The position numbers and the translations under genes were made by a program. From positions 62,001 to 126,000 of the forward strand of contig NZ_BJEQ01000002.1 in NCBI RefSeq assembly GCF_005405585.1: a DNA stretch of 64,000 bases, in the 5' to 3' direction. The DNA is from Agarivorans sp. Toyoura001 (GTDB taxonomy: Bacteria; Pseudomonadota; Gammaproteobacteria; Enterobacterales; Celerinatantimonadaceae). This document shows, piece after piece, positions 18,301 to 27,406 of the stretch; positions within the stretch are counted from its first letter, which is position 1, and each line of letters opens with the position of its first letter. The notes below the pieces were generated by a model. That model did no database searches and was not told where the DNA came from. It saw only the letters and a program-made list of their open reading frames with translations.

Positions 18301-20777
18301 AAATTGGCGTACCCACGGTGATGGATAATATAGTTAAGCACCAACACGGTATCTACCATGCCGTCAATTTCACCTTGCTCAACCAACTCAATGCCTTGCT
18401 CGGTATTATTGGGAAATATCCAATCTACATCTAAGTGGCGCTCCACAATCTCGTCGGTTTGTGAGGCGCCTTTAATTATGCCAATGGTTTTCCCTTCTAA
18501 TTGGTTGAAGGAATCAATTAAATTTCCACCTTTACGCCCTACGTAACTCACCTCACTTTTGGTTATAGGTAAGGTAGCGGTGTAATCCAACTCTAAATGG
18601 GTATTGCCAAAAGCTGCCGAAGCCAGCAACACCTCGCGTTGATGAATCAAGTCTAACGACTGCTCCCAAGATTCAACCTCCACCGGCTCAAACACAATCC
18701 CGGTACTGGCAGAAATAAGCTGTAGGTAATCAGCAACAATACCAATGTACTGGCCGTCACTATCAAATGCTTCGTAAGGCAACGCTGCTGGGTCAACCGC
18801 TACTTTTACCAATGGATTTTCAAGTATCCATTGCTGCTCTGCTGCAGTTAAGTTAAGCAGTTGCCCAGATAAACCATGCCGTTCGTAGGCCAACCTCATA
18901 TCGGCCAACTCCGATTCACTTAACATGGTGAATTGGCTTAAGTCTGGCACGCTGGCAGAGATAATCGCTTCTGGGGTATTGGTTTCGGTATAAAACGTAA
19001 TATTACCCACTTTATCGGTGCTGCCGTTTTGTACCAAAAAGCTCTCTTTTGACAGGCGGCTAAGATTACTCACCTGCATAAAATCTACGCTTTGTAATTC
19101 ACCATCTCGCTCTTGAAGCTGCAAGATGACCTGATTCGGTGAATCAGAACTGACGGTCACTCCTTGAATGTTTGAGTTTTTATAAAACACTCTAAGAATG
19201 TTTCTTAGCTGTTTGATATCGTTATTAAAAATGTAAGGTGCAACAACATCGGCGATGAGGTTACCCCGCTTTATCTGGTTGATGAAGCTAGACGCCATGT
19301 AAAGCTCAACCAGTTGCGCATAACTGTCGCTTTGTTTTAACCCACCAAGCGCTTGATTAAAAAAATCTCGTATACGCTCATCTCTAAACGCTACTTTATA
19401 GCCCACTTCAGACTGAACAAAAATATCGTGAAATTGGTAATCAACCACTAAGCCATTGGTAGATTCACCGTAACTAACCGCCCACTTAACCAACGCTTCA
19501 TCGGCCACCAGAATATCGGCCTCTCCAGCAAAAAACTCAGCTAACGACTGCTCTTGAACCACATGTTCTCGATAACTAGAGGACGGCTTTTCTGAGTTAT
19601 TGATTTGCGAGGAATACAAACGTTTTGAACCATCAAACCCCGTTACACTATATTCGCTAAGCTGGCTGGGGCGAGTCAGTTCCAAGTCATCGATAGCGCG
19701 GCTTACTGCCACATTGTTAAACACCACAATGTCATCGGAATAAAACAGCCCTTCAACTTCTTCAAGCACCCCTGCTGAAAAATCTAATGCTTGGTCTTCA
19801 TTGAGGATTTCTTCGCCACGAAAGGTAGGCAACTGTTCAATATTACCTAACTGGTAACCCATTGAAGAAAACACCCGCCGAACTATTTCATACTCTAAGC
19901 CAGCTTCCGAGCTTTGGTCATACATGTACGGAGCACGCCCATAACCAAAGGCGCCATTCATAATATTTTGCGATGAGCTGTCCTTAAGCCATTGCCCTGA
20001 AATGCGATTGCGGGTTTTTATATCGATAGACTTAAGGGTTTTATCAATTACAGACAACAAAATAGGAGATTGCTTTGCTAAGCCTAGAGATATTGGGATG
20101 TTTTTACGCCCAGTGACCACGATGTTCTTTTTGATCTTGTTTAAACGCAGTTTATTTTTTAGATATAGCGAAGAACTCAGCTCGCCAATGGTAGCATCAA
20201 CCTCCCCCTTCTCCACCGCTCGCAAACAATGTGACAACTCGGTATAAGATTTAAGTGTAATGGTGGGGTAACGCTGTTTTAACCAGGCGGTTTGCTCAAA
20301 ACCTTCTACTACCGCTAAGGTTTTTCCCGATAACTCGTCCAAGGAGCCAAGCACCGGCGTATTGCTTTGGGTAAACAGATACTCGGTATGTAATAGGTAG
20401 GGTTCAGAAAAATTTACATAACTGGTTTTTTCTTGGTCAAAAAACATCATTGGAATAATGTCGAACCGCTGCTGCTTAAAGCCTTGCAACATCTCCAACC
20501 ACGGTAAGCCGATTTGGTAGGTAAAGGTTAAGCCGCTTAGCTTGGCAATTTCGTTTAGGTAGTCACGTGAAATACCCTCATATTCACCCGCATCATTAAC
20601 AAAGGCATAAGGGTAAAAGTTAACATCGGCCACCACAGAAATAGCCGATTGCTGGTCAATCCATTGCTGCTCTTCTTGACTAAAATTGAGCTCGTTTGCA
20701 CTTGCCTGACCAAGCGCTAAAACAAACAAGGTAAGTGCAATCCTTAGCACTAAAATGCGGGTCCACATAAATAGCAT
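15381..20777 (-). CDS. BvgS-like hybrid sensor histidine kinase with multiple periplasmic binding domains
   Basis: A 1,798-residue membrane kinase. After a signal segment (1-28) come a solute-binding-family-3 domain (about 35-268), a second related region (about 275-500), a poorly recognisable segment (500-640) and another solute-binding domain (about 655-880). One transmembrane helix (about 884-903) leads to a PAS domain (about 925-1045), a dimerisation domain with the autophosphorylated His1065 in NMSHEIRTPMN, an ATPase domain with GTGLGLTICKRL, two receiver domains (phosphoacceptors Asp1354 and Asp1498) and an Hpt domain with His1645 in LVHTLKGNSGN. It should sense small solutes in the periplasm and run a phosphorelay; no DNA-binding partner is adjacent. 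Confidence 0.95.
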   Translation of the reverse strand: MLFMWTRILVLRIALTLFVLALGQASANELNFSQEEQQWIDQQSAISVVADVNFYPYAFVNDAGEYEGISRDYLNEIAKLSGLTFTYQIGLPWLEMLQGFKQQRFDIIPMMFFDQEKTSYVNFSEPYLLHTEYLFTQSNTPVLGSLDELSGKTLAVVEGFEQTAWLKQRYPTITLKSYTELSHCLRAVEKGEVDATIGELSSSLYLKNKLRLNKIKKNIVVTGRKNIPISLGLAKQSPILLSVIDKTLKSIDIKTRNRISGQWLKDSSSQNIMNGAFGYGRAPYMYDQSSEAGLEYEIVRRVFSSMGYQLGNIEQLPTFRGEEILNEDQALDFSAGVLEEVEGLFYSDDIVVFNNVAVSRAIDDLELTRPSQLSEYSVTGFDGSKRLYSSQINNSEKPSSSYREHVVQEQSLAEFFAGEADILVADEALVKWAVSYGESTNGLVVDYQFHDIFVQSEVGYKVAFRDERIRDFFNQALGGLKQSDSYAQLVELYMASSFINQIKRGNLIADVVAPYIFNNDIKQLRNILRVFYKNSNIQGVTVSSDSPNQVILQLQERDGELQSVDFMQVSNLSRLSKESFLVQNGSTDKVGNITFYTETNTPEAIISASVPDLSQFTMLSESELADMRLAYERHGLSGQLLNLTAAEQQWILENPLVKVAVDPAALPYEAFDSDGQYIGIVADYLQLISASTGIVFEPVEVESWEQSLDLIHQREVLLASAAFGNTHLELDYTATLPITKSEVSYVGRKGGNLIDSFNQLEGKTIGIIKGASQTDEIVERHLDVDWIFPNNTEQGIELVEQGEIDGMVDTVLVLNYIIHHRGYANLSVAGDFDKNVSSTLYVLKTQPLLQSIVSKAIAAVTQQQKDTVVSKWAPHKVVEKIDYSLVWQVGLGALVLVVLTLFWNRRLATHIKAREQAELKLQAREQLLFDMLNSAPIGVAIVANDQTFFSNKTARDMFGVEAEDLDNFNVGDIYNDKSQREACYEQLSKGEPVVNQEIDFKRTDGSRFTGLANYLNTEFKEHKAVLFWCYDISELKELNTQLTLAIDQADHANRAKSDFLANMSHEIRTPMNAIIGMTHLALNADLDRKTRSYLNKVSHAAASLLGIINDILDFSKIEAGKLDMESLDICIQDILQNQLNLIELKAQEKGIEVVTMVEPQVPNNLMGDPLRLGQIFTNLASNAIKFTDQGEIVFTVKLLEQASDQAKLQFSVKDSGIGISPEQQLKLFQSFTQADTSTTREYGGTGLGLTICKRLVELMEGEIWINSVLGEGTEFVFTAWFQLNHSRPSLRNALGASRLGDMQILVVDDNESAADIMASIVSSFGPIVSVVHSGAEAQQLVAKQPELFDVAIVDWNMPDMDGVATCEAIRQEAGSHPIGFIIVSAYDHARFKQQSENAGVSAYLSKPITASEVFNAIARISGRDIELYRPVAKLSDKLSDAKRKLRGAHVLLVEDNELNQDLALELLNSIDVSCDLAENGQIAIDKLRVNRYDGVLMDIQMPVMDGYSATQKIREFDLEIVVIAMTANAMSGDREKVISAGMNDYISKPIDVETMITTMAQWIQASGIKGAGVSGDQLVTSDMAVAQSLNPELINQVAGLATCNGNSGLYLKLLTKFSNSQQQFVEEFEVAVGELDWELATRLVHTLKGNSGNIGALALQDAAAELEAVANSIKQGELGDSFENSVERIQTLLANLATQLHLALGEIALLLPNANRPSATDDSSLFDKNIAQLKSEFAQLSFQLEECDADAVERIDELVELAFPEQIKKQLVSINRAAAEYDFEEAAVKLAALQQSLS

Positions 20778-21049
20778 CGTTCACCAATGTATATGTTTTA
20801 TCACTAAATTAAACAGCCTAGATATCTGCTAGTAGGCAAAAAGAAAAGACTCATTTGCTATTAATGATAGTAGACCATGAAGTGAAAGCAGGTGATTTAT
20901 GAGTGAGGGTTTTGACTTAGCTCCAGCTTTAAACACACTGAGGCATTTTGTCGTAAACAACCATAAAACTGTCATTTATGACTAAAGATATCCTCTGCTC
21001 TGCTCTGCTCATTATACTAAATCAAACTAATAACACGGCGAGCCAAACC

Positions 21050-21589
21050 ATGAACATGTGCGCAGAGATAACACTTTTAGACGAAATATTAGCGCCCTAT
21101 AAGACACAAATAGGCGAAGACTATTTGGCTTATAAAAACCATGTATTACGTATGCTTAACATTTGCTTTTACTTAGCCAATCCGGATCAACAACAGACCC
21201 AAAAACTGATTATTGCTGCGGCTTTTCACGATATAGGTTTGTGGACCAATAACACGGTGGATTATTTGCCGCCTTCTTTGATTCATGCAGAGCGTTACCT
21301 ACAACAGCAAAACCTAGGCGAATGGTCGGAAGAGATTGCACTTATCATCGATCAGCACCATAAAGTGAGAGCGTTTACTGATCCTCGTTACCCGTTGGTA
21401 GAATACTTTCGACAGGCCGATTTAGTGGATTTTTCTTTAGGTCTTGTCAAACATGGGGTGCCAGTGAATTTTATAAAGCAACTTAAGCAAACATTGCCTA
21501 ATCACGGCTTTCATAAAATGTTATTAAGACGCACTTGGCAGCGAATTAAACAACAACCATTTAGCCCTGCACCAATGATGAAGTGGTAA
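21050..21589 (+). CDS. HD-domain protein (putative metal-dependent phosphohydrolase)
   Basis: A protein of about 179 residues with the HD metal-binding set: His in YKNHVLRM, the HD doublet in AAAFHDIGLW, later histidines in DQHHKV and the terminal Asp in FRQADLVDF. HD proteins hydrolyse phosphate esters such as nucleotides; the substrate is not predictable. I chose ATG 21050 (MNMCAEITLLDE) since the extension back to 20978 has no ribosome-binding site and is not HD-like, but the longer form cannot be excluded. Confidence 0.82.
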   Translation: MNMCAEITLLDEILAPYKTQIGEDYLAYKNHVLRMLNICFYLANPDQQQTQKLIIAAAFHDIGLWTNNTVDYLPPSLIHAERYLQQQNLGEWSEEIALIIDQHHKVRAFTDPRYPLVEYFRQADLVDFSLGLVKHGVPVNFIKQLKQTLPNHGFHKMLLRRTWQRIKQQPFSPAPMMKW

Positions 21590-21644
21590 AAAAAGCATGG
21601 CTATACAGCTGCCATGCTTAACATCTAAAGCCTAAGGTTAAGGC

Positions 21645-24488
21645 TTAATTCACTGGAGTAAACTTAATCCAATTAAGGTTAAAGTTACCTTGAAGAATAT
21701 TAATACGCAGAGTTTGGCTGCCACCGCTAATCACAACGTTATTGGTGGTTTGGCTTTGCCAGTTTTGCCACCCTCCCGTTGCGCTTACGCTGGTAATACC
21801 AACAATTTGCTGACCAGCCAACTCAAGGTTATAGCTACCGCCACCAGGGCTTGAAGCAACTCGAACATCAACAGTATAAGTGCCAGCGGCTAAATCTACG
21901 CTGTACTCTAACCATTCGCCCGCTGCCGTCCAACCTACGTTGTAACCGCCACCTACATCAGAGGTCATTTGCAAATCAACATCGTCACTACGGTAGCTGC
22001 CACCCGCATTGCCACTAGTGGTATCGTAGAACTGGGTGTAGTCCTCAGCTTGTACAAGCACTTCGCTTGGCGTGCTAGGATTACCGCCGCCAGTATCACC
22101 ACCGGTGCTGCTACCGCTGTATAGCTTGTACCAATCAAGCAAGGTATCGTTTTGGCCTACATCGCTTTCCAATACAAACTTCAACGCGCTAGCATTGCTG
22201 GCTAAGCTGAAGGTGACTGTTTGCACTGTACGAGTAATACCACTAAAGGTAGCTGTAGCCACTTTTTGCGCGTCAGCATAAATGCTGATACCTGCAGCAG
22301 TGTTATTGCTTGAAGAGCCGTTGATCACCAAGCTATAGTCGCCAGCAGATAAATTACTGCTGTTTACCGTTACCGATTCAGAGTTTCCATAAAGGATTAC
22401 GCCTGCATACGGCGAGGTAATAGGCTGACGATAAGAAGGTGAAATAACACCATCTTCAAATTGCGCCTGTTCAAGCAACTCACCATCAACCGGTGGATTA
22501 GTTGGGTTACCGCCACCATCGTTAGCGCTAACCGTAACGGTTACCGTGCCGTTAGCACTAGCTTGACCATCACTAATGGTGTAACCAAAGCTGTCGCTGC
22601 CAACAAAACCACCATTAGGCGTGTAACTCAGTGCATTGCCAACTTGGCTAACACTGCCGTTACCCGCTTGGGTATAGCTAGTCAGTGATAATGCATCACC
22701 ATCGGCATCACTGTCGTTTTGCAATACTGAAATACTTACCGCAGTATCTTGAGTTGTTGAAGCACTATCGTTGTTGGCTGTTGGTGGGTTATTGCCACCA
22801 GATGGTGGAGGCGTCACCACGTCACATTCACCCGCAGGACAAATAATTCGGTAGTTACCACTTAACGCTAAGAAACCAAACATGTACAAGGTACCGTCGT
22901 AATAGCGGTATTTACCACTTGGTACCGGGGTATCCCAAAGCGCTTGAACAAATTCCCAAGAACGCTGATTGTCTGAGGCCAAACTCGCCACAGCATTCAT
23001 CGATACTAAACCAGGAGAATGATCAGAGTTGTTTTCGTATGGTGTGCCATTTAGCTCATACAAGCTTGAGTAGGAGTCTATACCTTCACCCTTGAAGAAG
23101 CTCTGTAAAGCATTTACATAGGTGGTTTGCCATGGGTCATTCTGCCACCAAGCAAAGTCCATTGCGGCATTACCTACAGTGCGCCAAGCGTCGTATTGGA
23201 AAGTATCTTTCCAATGTTGAAAATCGCCATGTGGTGTGCCGTCAAAGTAAGCGTAATCAGGACTTAAGCCATTTGCCGGATTAACGGTAGACTTTAAGAA
23301 AGCTCGGCTGGTCACAGCTAAATCAGCCCAAAAACTGTTGTTGTTATCGGCCCAACGTGCCCATAGCTCATAAAAAGCGGGCAGGTGATAAGACGGATCA
23401 GTCCAGTTTCTGTCGGTAGGCGTGGCAGGAGAGAATACAATTTGTTTTTCAGCATGGTTAAACAAGCTGAACTCTTCTAACTGGCCTTGGTTGTTATAAC
23501 GCGTCTCACCATTGCCATACATGTCTTTCAAGATCTGGTTAGCTTGTTCACGATAGTTAAAAATACCACTACCGTCACCCCATAAGTTTGAAGCAAAGAA
23601 CAGCGCAGTTACAAAGTATTCTTCACCATCTGGCGCAGGGTTAGCATCTTGAATGTTTCCTGAAGTACTCACCTTCCAGGCAAAATAACCTTTGTTATTA
23701 CCTGATTTATTGAGCGAGTAAGTGTGGGCCCACTTCCATAGTTTATTGAAATCATCTTGGCGACCCATTTGCACCGCCATCATCATCCCGTAAGACATAC
23801 CTTCACTGCGTACGTCGTTATTACCCACATCCCAGATGTAAGCCATATCGTTACCTACTGGGATGAAAATGGCTTTATCGGCAGTATCACTACTATGGAA
23901 TAGTTGGTCGTAAACAGCTTGAACTTTGGCATCTACTTCGGCAGCAGAGTATCCTAATTCTTGGAACATATTACGATACACGCCAGTGTCGTAGGCACCG
24001 GCACTTGGTAGCGCTGGCGCACCAGGAAGTGCCGCTATGTCACCCACTCGGTGTAACTCGTACCAATCTAAAAAGGTATCGTTACTGCCATTATCGGTTT
24101 CAAGCTTAAATTGTAAGGTTGAGTTAGTAGGTTGGCTATCAAGCTTAAAGGTAATGCTGTTAACTGATGCACTGGTTCCTGAAAACTCAGTCGCCCCTAG
24201 CTTTTTCCCATCCAAGTAAACACTGATGCCAGCGGCATTATTCGCACTGCTGGCTCCGCGAATATCTAGCCTAAACTGCCCAGGTACATTACTCAGTTGG
24301 GCTTGGGCTTCTACTCCATCGTTATTAGCATAAGCCGCAACGCCGTTAAATGGGCTGTCGATAGTTCCGGAGTAACCCGGCAATAAGCTGCCATTTTCTA
24401 ACTCAAATTTTTGCAATAACTCGGCTGAGCAAAGCGGCGACAATAGCCCTAAGCTCAGCACCGTTAGCACTGTTTTGTTAAAGATCAT
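21645..24488 (-). CDS. Secreted modular GH8 enzyme (exo-oligoxylanase/xylanase-like), copy 1
   Basis: A 947-residue secreted enzyme. Modules in order: signal peptide (1-22), a CBM35-like beta-sandwich (about 23-150), GH8 catalytic domain (about 165-545), a cadherin/VCBS-type Ig domain (about 560-655), a second CBM35-like module (about 670-795) and a C-terminal CBM6 (about 810-947). The GH8 part carries the catalytic acid in RSEGMSYGMMMAVQMGR, the APDGEEYF strand and FQYDAWR with the likely base, and resembles reducing-end-xylose-releasing exo-oligoxylanase more than endoglucanases from memory of that sequence. It is a tandem paralogue of the gene at 24857-27406 in the first 545 residues. Start at ATG 24488 by AGGA spacing and by match to the paralogue. 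Confidence 0.88.
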   Translation of the reverse strand: MIFNKTVLTVLSLGLLSPLCSAELLQKFELENGSLLPGYSGTIDSPFNGVAAYANNDGVEAQAQLSNVPGQFRLDIRGASSANNAAGISVYLDGKKLGATEFSGTSASVNSITFKLDSQPTNSTLQFKLETDNGSNDTFLDWYELHRVGDIAALPGAPALPSAGAYDTGVYRNMFQELGYSAAEVDAKVQAVYDQLFHSSDTADKAIFIPVGNDMAYIWDVGNNDVRSEGMSYGMMMAVQMGRQDDFNKLWKWAHTYSLNKSGNNKGYFAWKVSTSGNIQDANPAPDGEEYFVTALFFASNLWGDGSGIFNYREQANQILKDMYGNGETRYNNQGQLEEFSLFNHAEKQIVFSPATPTDRNWTDPSYHLPAFYELWARWADNNNSFWADLAVTSRAFLKSTVNPANGLSPDYAYFDGTPHGDFQHWKDTFQYDAWRTVGNAAMDFAWWQNDPWQTTYVNALQSFFKGEGIDSYSSLYELNGTPYENNSDHSPGLVSMNAVASLASDNQRSWEFVQALWDTPVPSGKYRYYDGTLYMFGFLALSGNYRIICPAGECDVVTPPPSGGNNPPTANNDSASTTQDTAVSISVLQNDSDADGDALSLTSYTQAGNGSVSQVGNALSYTPNGGFVGSDSFGYTISDGQASANGTVTVTVSANDGGGNPTNPPVDGELLEQAQFEDGVISPSYRQPITSPYAGVILYGNSESVTVNSSNLSAGDYSLVINGSSSNNTAAGISIYADAQKVATATFSGITRTVQTVTFSLASNASALKFVLESDVGQNDTLLDWYKLYSGSSTGGDTGGGNPSTPSEVLVQAEDYTQFYDTTSGNAGGSYRSDDVDLQMTSDVGGGYNVGWTAAGEWLEYSVDLAAGTYTVDVRVASSPGGGSYNLELAGQQIVGITSVSATGGWQNWQSQTTNNVVISGGSQTLRINILQGNFNLNWIKFTPVN

Positions 24489-24715
24489 TCCTTTTATCCT
24501 CATATCTTGTGTCTGCATAGTGAGCAAGTGCCAAAATATTATTTGGCTAAACCTGCTATTTAGCTCATCAGTTGGAAGAGCTAGCTGTTATTAGTTTTAT
24601 ATGCCGCACAGACCATAGCAGCGACTAAGAAACCGCCAAGAGAAAATGGCAACTAACGTTAGACACAAAAGAAAGATCGTACAAAAAACATCCGAAAGTG
24701 TGACCGACATTAACA

Positions 24716-24735
24716 AATTGTTAACGCTAACAATT
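24716..24735. promoter_or_regulatory. LacI-type operator upstream of GH8 copy 1
   Basis: AATTGTTA, 4 nt (ACGC), TAACAATT: a perfect 8-bp-arm palindrome matching the TGTTAnCGnTAACA form recognised by many LacI-family repressors. Its centre lies about 238 bp before the GH8 copy 1 start. Confidence 0.65.
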
Positions 24736-24807
24736 AGCATTCCAAATCTAGAAGTAAGGATTTTAAGGTATTTTAAAGCGGTATTGTGTTAAATAAAAAT
24801 AACAAGG

Positions 24808-24831
24808 GAGGCCGCGGCCTCCCTTTGTTTA
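24808..24831 (-). terminator. Terminator after GH8 copy 2
   Basis: GGGAGGCCGCGGCCTCCC forms a 9-bp self-complementary stem, with AAC/TTTG flanks and TTGTTTAATAA following. For the leftward gene copy 2 (ending at 24857) the hairpin comes 32 bp past the stop, followed by TTGTTATTTTT in its reading direction. Confidence 0.7.
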
Positions 24832-24856
24832 ATAACATAGTTGTTACAGCTTTATG

Positions 24857-27406
24857 TTAGTTACATACCGTACCATTCACGGTAACTAACTCTGCTGGCG
24901 TATTCACTACACCTTTGTTACCTTGCATTCCAAAGCTCACCGTTTGACCCGGTTGAATAGTAGAATTCCAAGATAATGAGCTAGCGGTGTACGCGTCAGT
25001 ACCAACAAGTTGGGTATTCCAACTGTTGGTCACTGTTGAGCCGTTTGCATAAGCCCAGTTCACTTCCCAGCCATTAATTGCCGCGCTGCCATTGTTAGCA
25101 ATTGTAATACTGGCAACAAAGCCACTATTCCATTCATTATCAATGCTATAGCTACAACTAGCGCCACTACCTGCACTCGTCACAGTAATGCTAGAGGTGA
25201 AACTATCGCTGCCACCATTAGCATCAGTTACCGTTAACTTTGCTTGGTAAGTTCCTGCGCTGGCGTAACTATGGCTAGCAGCTGCACCGGTTGAGCCATT
25301 GGTATCGCCAAAGTCCCAGCTAAAACTTAAGCTGTCATTGTCTACATCGTTAGAGCATGCAGCATCAAAACTCACAGTTTGGCCAACAGTTGCTGCTTCA
25401 CTACTAACACTAAAACATGCGCTTGGCGGATTATTTACGCTAGAATCTTGCACCACAATTGTCACATTAGCGCTGGCGATTTCTTCGCCATCAGTAATAG
25501 TGTAACTAAAGCTATCTTCGCCAAAAAATTCACTATTAGGCGTGTAATTTAAGGTATCACCCACTTGGCTTACTGCACCATTATTTGGCTGAGTAAAGCT
25601 AGCAATGCTTAGGCTATCGCCGTCTAGGTCTCTATCATTGTTTAGCACCGCTACCGTTACTGGCGTATCCTGCTGGGTGCTTGCGCTATCGTTAACAGCC
25701 ACTGGTGGGCGGTTACCCACTGGCGGAGGAGTTACCGCATCACACTCTCCTGCTGGGCAGATAATTTGGTAATTACCACTCAGTGCCAACATACCAAACA
25801 TATACAAAGTGCCATCGTAATAACGCCATTTACCACTTGGTACTGGCGTATCCCATAGCGCTTGTACAAACTCCCAAGAGCGTTGGTTATCTGATGCCAA
25901 ACTGGCCATCGCATTCATTGCCACCAAACCCGGTGAATGGTCAGAGTTGCCTTGATAAGGTGTGCCATTTAACTCATACAAGCTTGAGTAGGAATCAATA
26001 CCTTCACCTTTAAAAAAGGTTTGTAAACTATTCACATAAGTGGTTTGCCATGGGTCATTGTTCCACCAAGCAAAGTCCATGGCCGCATTACCCACGGTGC
26101 GCCATGCATCGTATTGGAAGGTCACTTTATGCGCTTGAAACTCGCCATGTGGGCGACCATCAAAATAAGCATAATCAGGACTCAAGCCATTCTCTGCATT
26201 CACTGTGGTTTTTAGAAACGCGCGGCTAGTAAGCGCTAAGTCAGCCCAAAAGCTGTTGTTGTTATCCGCCCAACGCGCCCATAACTCGTAAAACGCAGGC
26301 AAGTGGTAAGAAGGGTCTGTCCAATTTCTATCGCTTGGCGTGGCAGGAGAAAATACAATTTGTTTGTCTTCATGGCTAAACAAACTGAACTCTTCTAACT
26401 GGCCTTGGTTGTTGTAGCGAGTTTGGCCGTTACCGTACATATCTTTTAAGATTTGGTTGGCTTGCTCACGGTAGTTGTAAATACCGCTTCCATCGCCCCA
26501 GCGATTAGAGGCAAAAAACAGCGCGGTAGCGAAGTATTCTTCACCATCTGGTGCAGGGTTGGCATCTTGCACATTACCCGCAGTACTCACTTTCCAGGCA
26601 AAGTAACCTTTGTTATTGCCTGATTTATTGAGTGAATAGGTATGGGCCCACTTCCATAATTTGTTGAAGTCTTCTTGACGGCCCATTTGTACCGCCATCA
26701 TCATGCCGTAAGACATTCCTTCACTGCGCACATCGTTATTACCGACATCCCAGATATAGGCCATATCATTGCCAACTGGGATGAAAATAGCTTGATTGGT
26801 CGTATCGGTGCTGTGGAATAACTGGTCGTAAACCGCTTGTACTTTGGCATCCACTTCGGCTTTAGAATAGCCGAGTTCTTGGAACAAATTTCGGTAAATA
26901 CCGCTCTCATAAGCGCCAGTATTTGGTAATACAGGAGCAGCAGGAAGCGACGCTATATCTCCAACACGGTGCAATTCAAACCAATCTAAATAGGTGTCAT
27001 TGCTACCGTTATCGCTTTCTAACTTAAACTGTAAGGTTGATGAGCTGGTTTGTGCATCTAACTTGAAGTTGATACTGCTTACCGATGCGGCCGTACCCGA
27101 AAACTCGGTAGAGCCGAGTTTTTTGTCGCCCAAATACACACTAATACCTGCGGCATTATTGGCACTACTCGCCCCGCGAATATCGAGCCTAAACTGCCCT
27201 GGAACATTACTTAATTGAGCTTGAACCTCTACGCCATCGTTATTAGCATAAGCAGCAATACCATTAAATGGGCTATCGATGGCACTTGAGTAACCTGGCA
27301 GTAAGCTGCCATTTTCTAACTCAAATTTTTGTAAGACTTCAGCTGAGCTTAGTGGCGATATTAATGCAGCGCTCAACACAGCAAGTCCGTAAGGTTTAAA
27401 GATCAT
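24857..27406 (-). CDS. Secreted modular GH8 enzyme (exo-oligoxylanase/xylanase-like), copy 2
   Basis: An 849-residue secreted enzyme. Order of modules: signal peptide (1-22), CBM35-like module (23-150), GH8 domain (about 165-545) with the same RSEGMSYGMMMAVQMGR, APDGEEYF and FQYDAWR motifs as copy 1, an Ig/VCBS-type domain (about 560-655), a PKD domain (about 660-745, with DVDNDSLSFSWDFGD) and a C-terminal CBM2 (about 750-849) with cysteines at both ends. The loop SDHSPGL aligns with the Leu-His-Pro loop that closes the aglycone side in characterised GH8 exo-oligoxylanase. It should act on xylan-derived chains outside the cell, held to cellulose or xylan by CBM2. Copies 1 and 2 share their N-terminal two thirds but not their C-terminal modules. 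Confidence 0.88.
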   Translation of the reverse strand: MIFKPYGLAVLSAALISPLSSAEVLQKFELENGSLLPGYSSAIDSPFNGIAAYANNDGVEVQAQLSNVPGQFRLDIRGASSANNAAGISVYLGDKKLGSTEFSGTAASVSSINFKLDAQTSSSTLQFKLESDNGSNDTYLDWFELHRVGDIASLPAAPVLPNTGAYESGIYRNLFQELGYSKAEVDAKVQAVYDQLFHSTDTTNQAIFIPVGNDMAYIWDVGNNDVRSEGMSYGMMMAVQMGRQEDFNKLWKWAHTYSLNKSGNNKGYFAWKVSTAGNVQDANPAPDGEEYFATALFFASNRWGDGSGIYNYREQANQILKDMYGNGQTRYNNQGQLEEFSLFSHEDKQIVFSPATPSDRNWTDPSYHLPAFYELWARWADNNNSFWADLALTSRAFLKTTVNAENGLSPDYAYFDGRPHGEFQAHKVTFQYDAWRTVGNAAMDFAWWNNDPWQTTYVNSLQTFFKGEGIDSYSSLYELNGTPYQGNSDHSPGLVAMNAMASLASDNQRSWEFVQALWDTPVPSGKWRYYDGTLYMFGMLALSGNYQIICPAGECDAVTPPPVGNRPPVAVNDSASTQQDTPVTVAVLNNDRDLDGDSLSIASFTQPNNGAVSQVGDTLNYTPNSEFFGEDSFSYTITDGEEIASANVTIVVQDSSVNNPPSACFSVSSEAATVGQTVSFDAACSNDVDNDSLSFSWDFGDTNGSTGAAASHSYASAGTYQAKLTVTDANGGSDSFTSSITVTSAGSGASCSYSIDNEWNSGFVASITIANNGSAAINGWEVNWAYANGSTVTNSWNTQLVGTDAYTASSLSWNSTIQPGQTVSFGMQGNKGVVNTPAELVTVNGTVCN

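Larger units (their letters stand above)
24489..24856. other. Intergenic region between the GH8 paralogues
   Basis: Contains the 5' leader and promoter region of GH8 copy 1. Two palindromes are present: 24653-24662 (CTAACGTTAG) and 24716-24735 (see separate entry). The segment around 24600-24662 resembles the equivalent upstream segment of copy 2 (shared ACCATAGCAG and the following purine-rich run), so promoters were duplicated with the genes. A weak hairpin GGGAGGCCGCGGCCTCCC at 24808-24825 with flanking T/A runs is the probable terminator of copy 2. Confidence 0.6.

Noticed and set aside
15381-20777. Several long open frames on the opposite strand of the kinase gene
   Set aside because: They are shadows of the kinase codon pattern; none has a start signal or protein-like composition.
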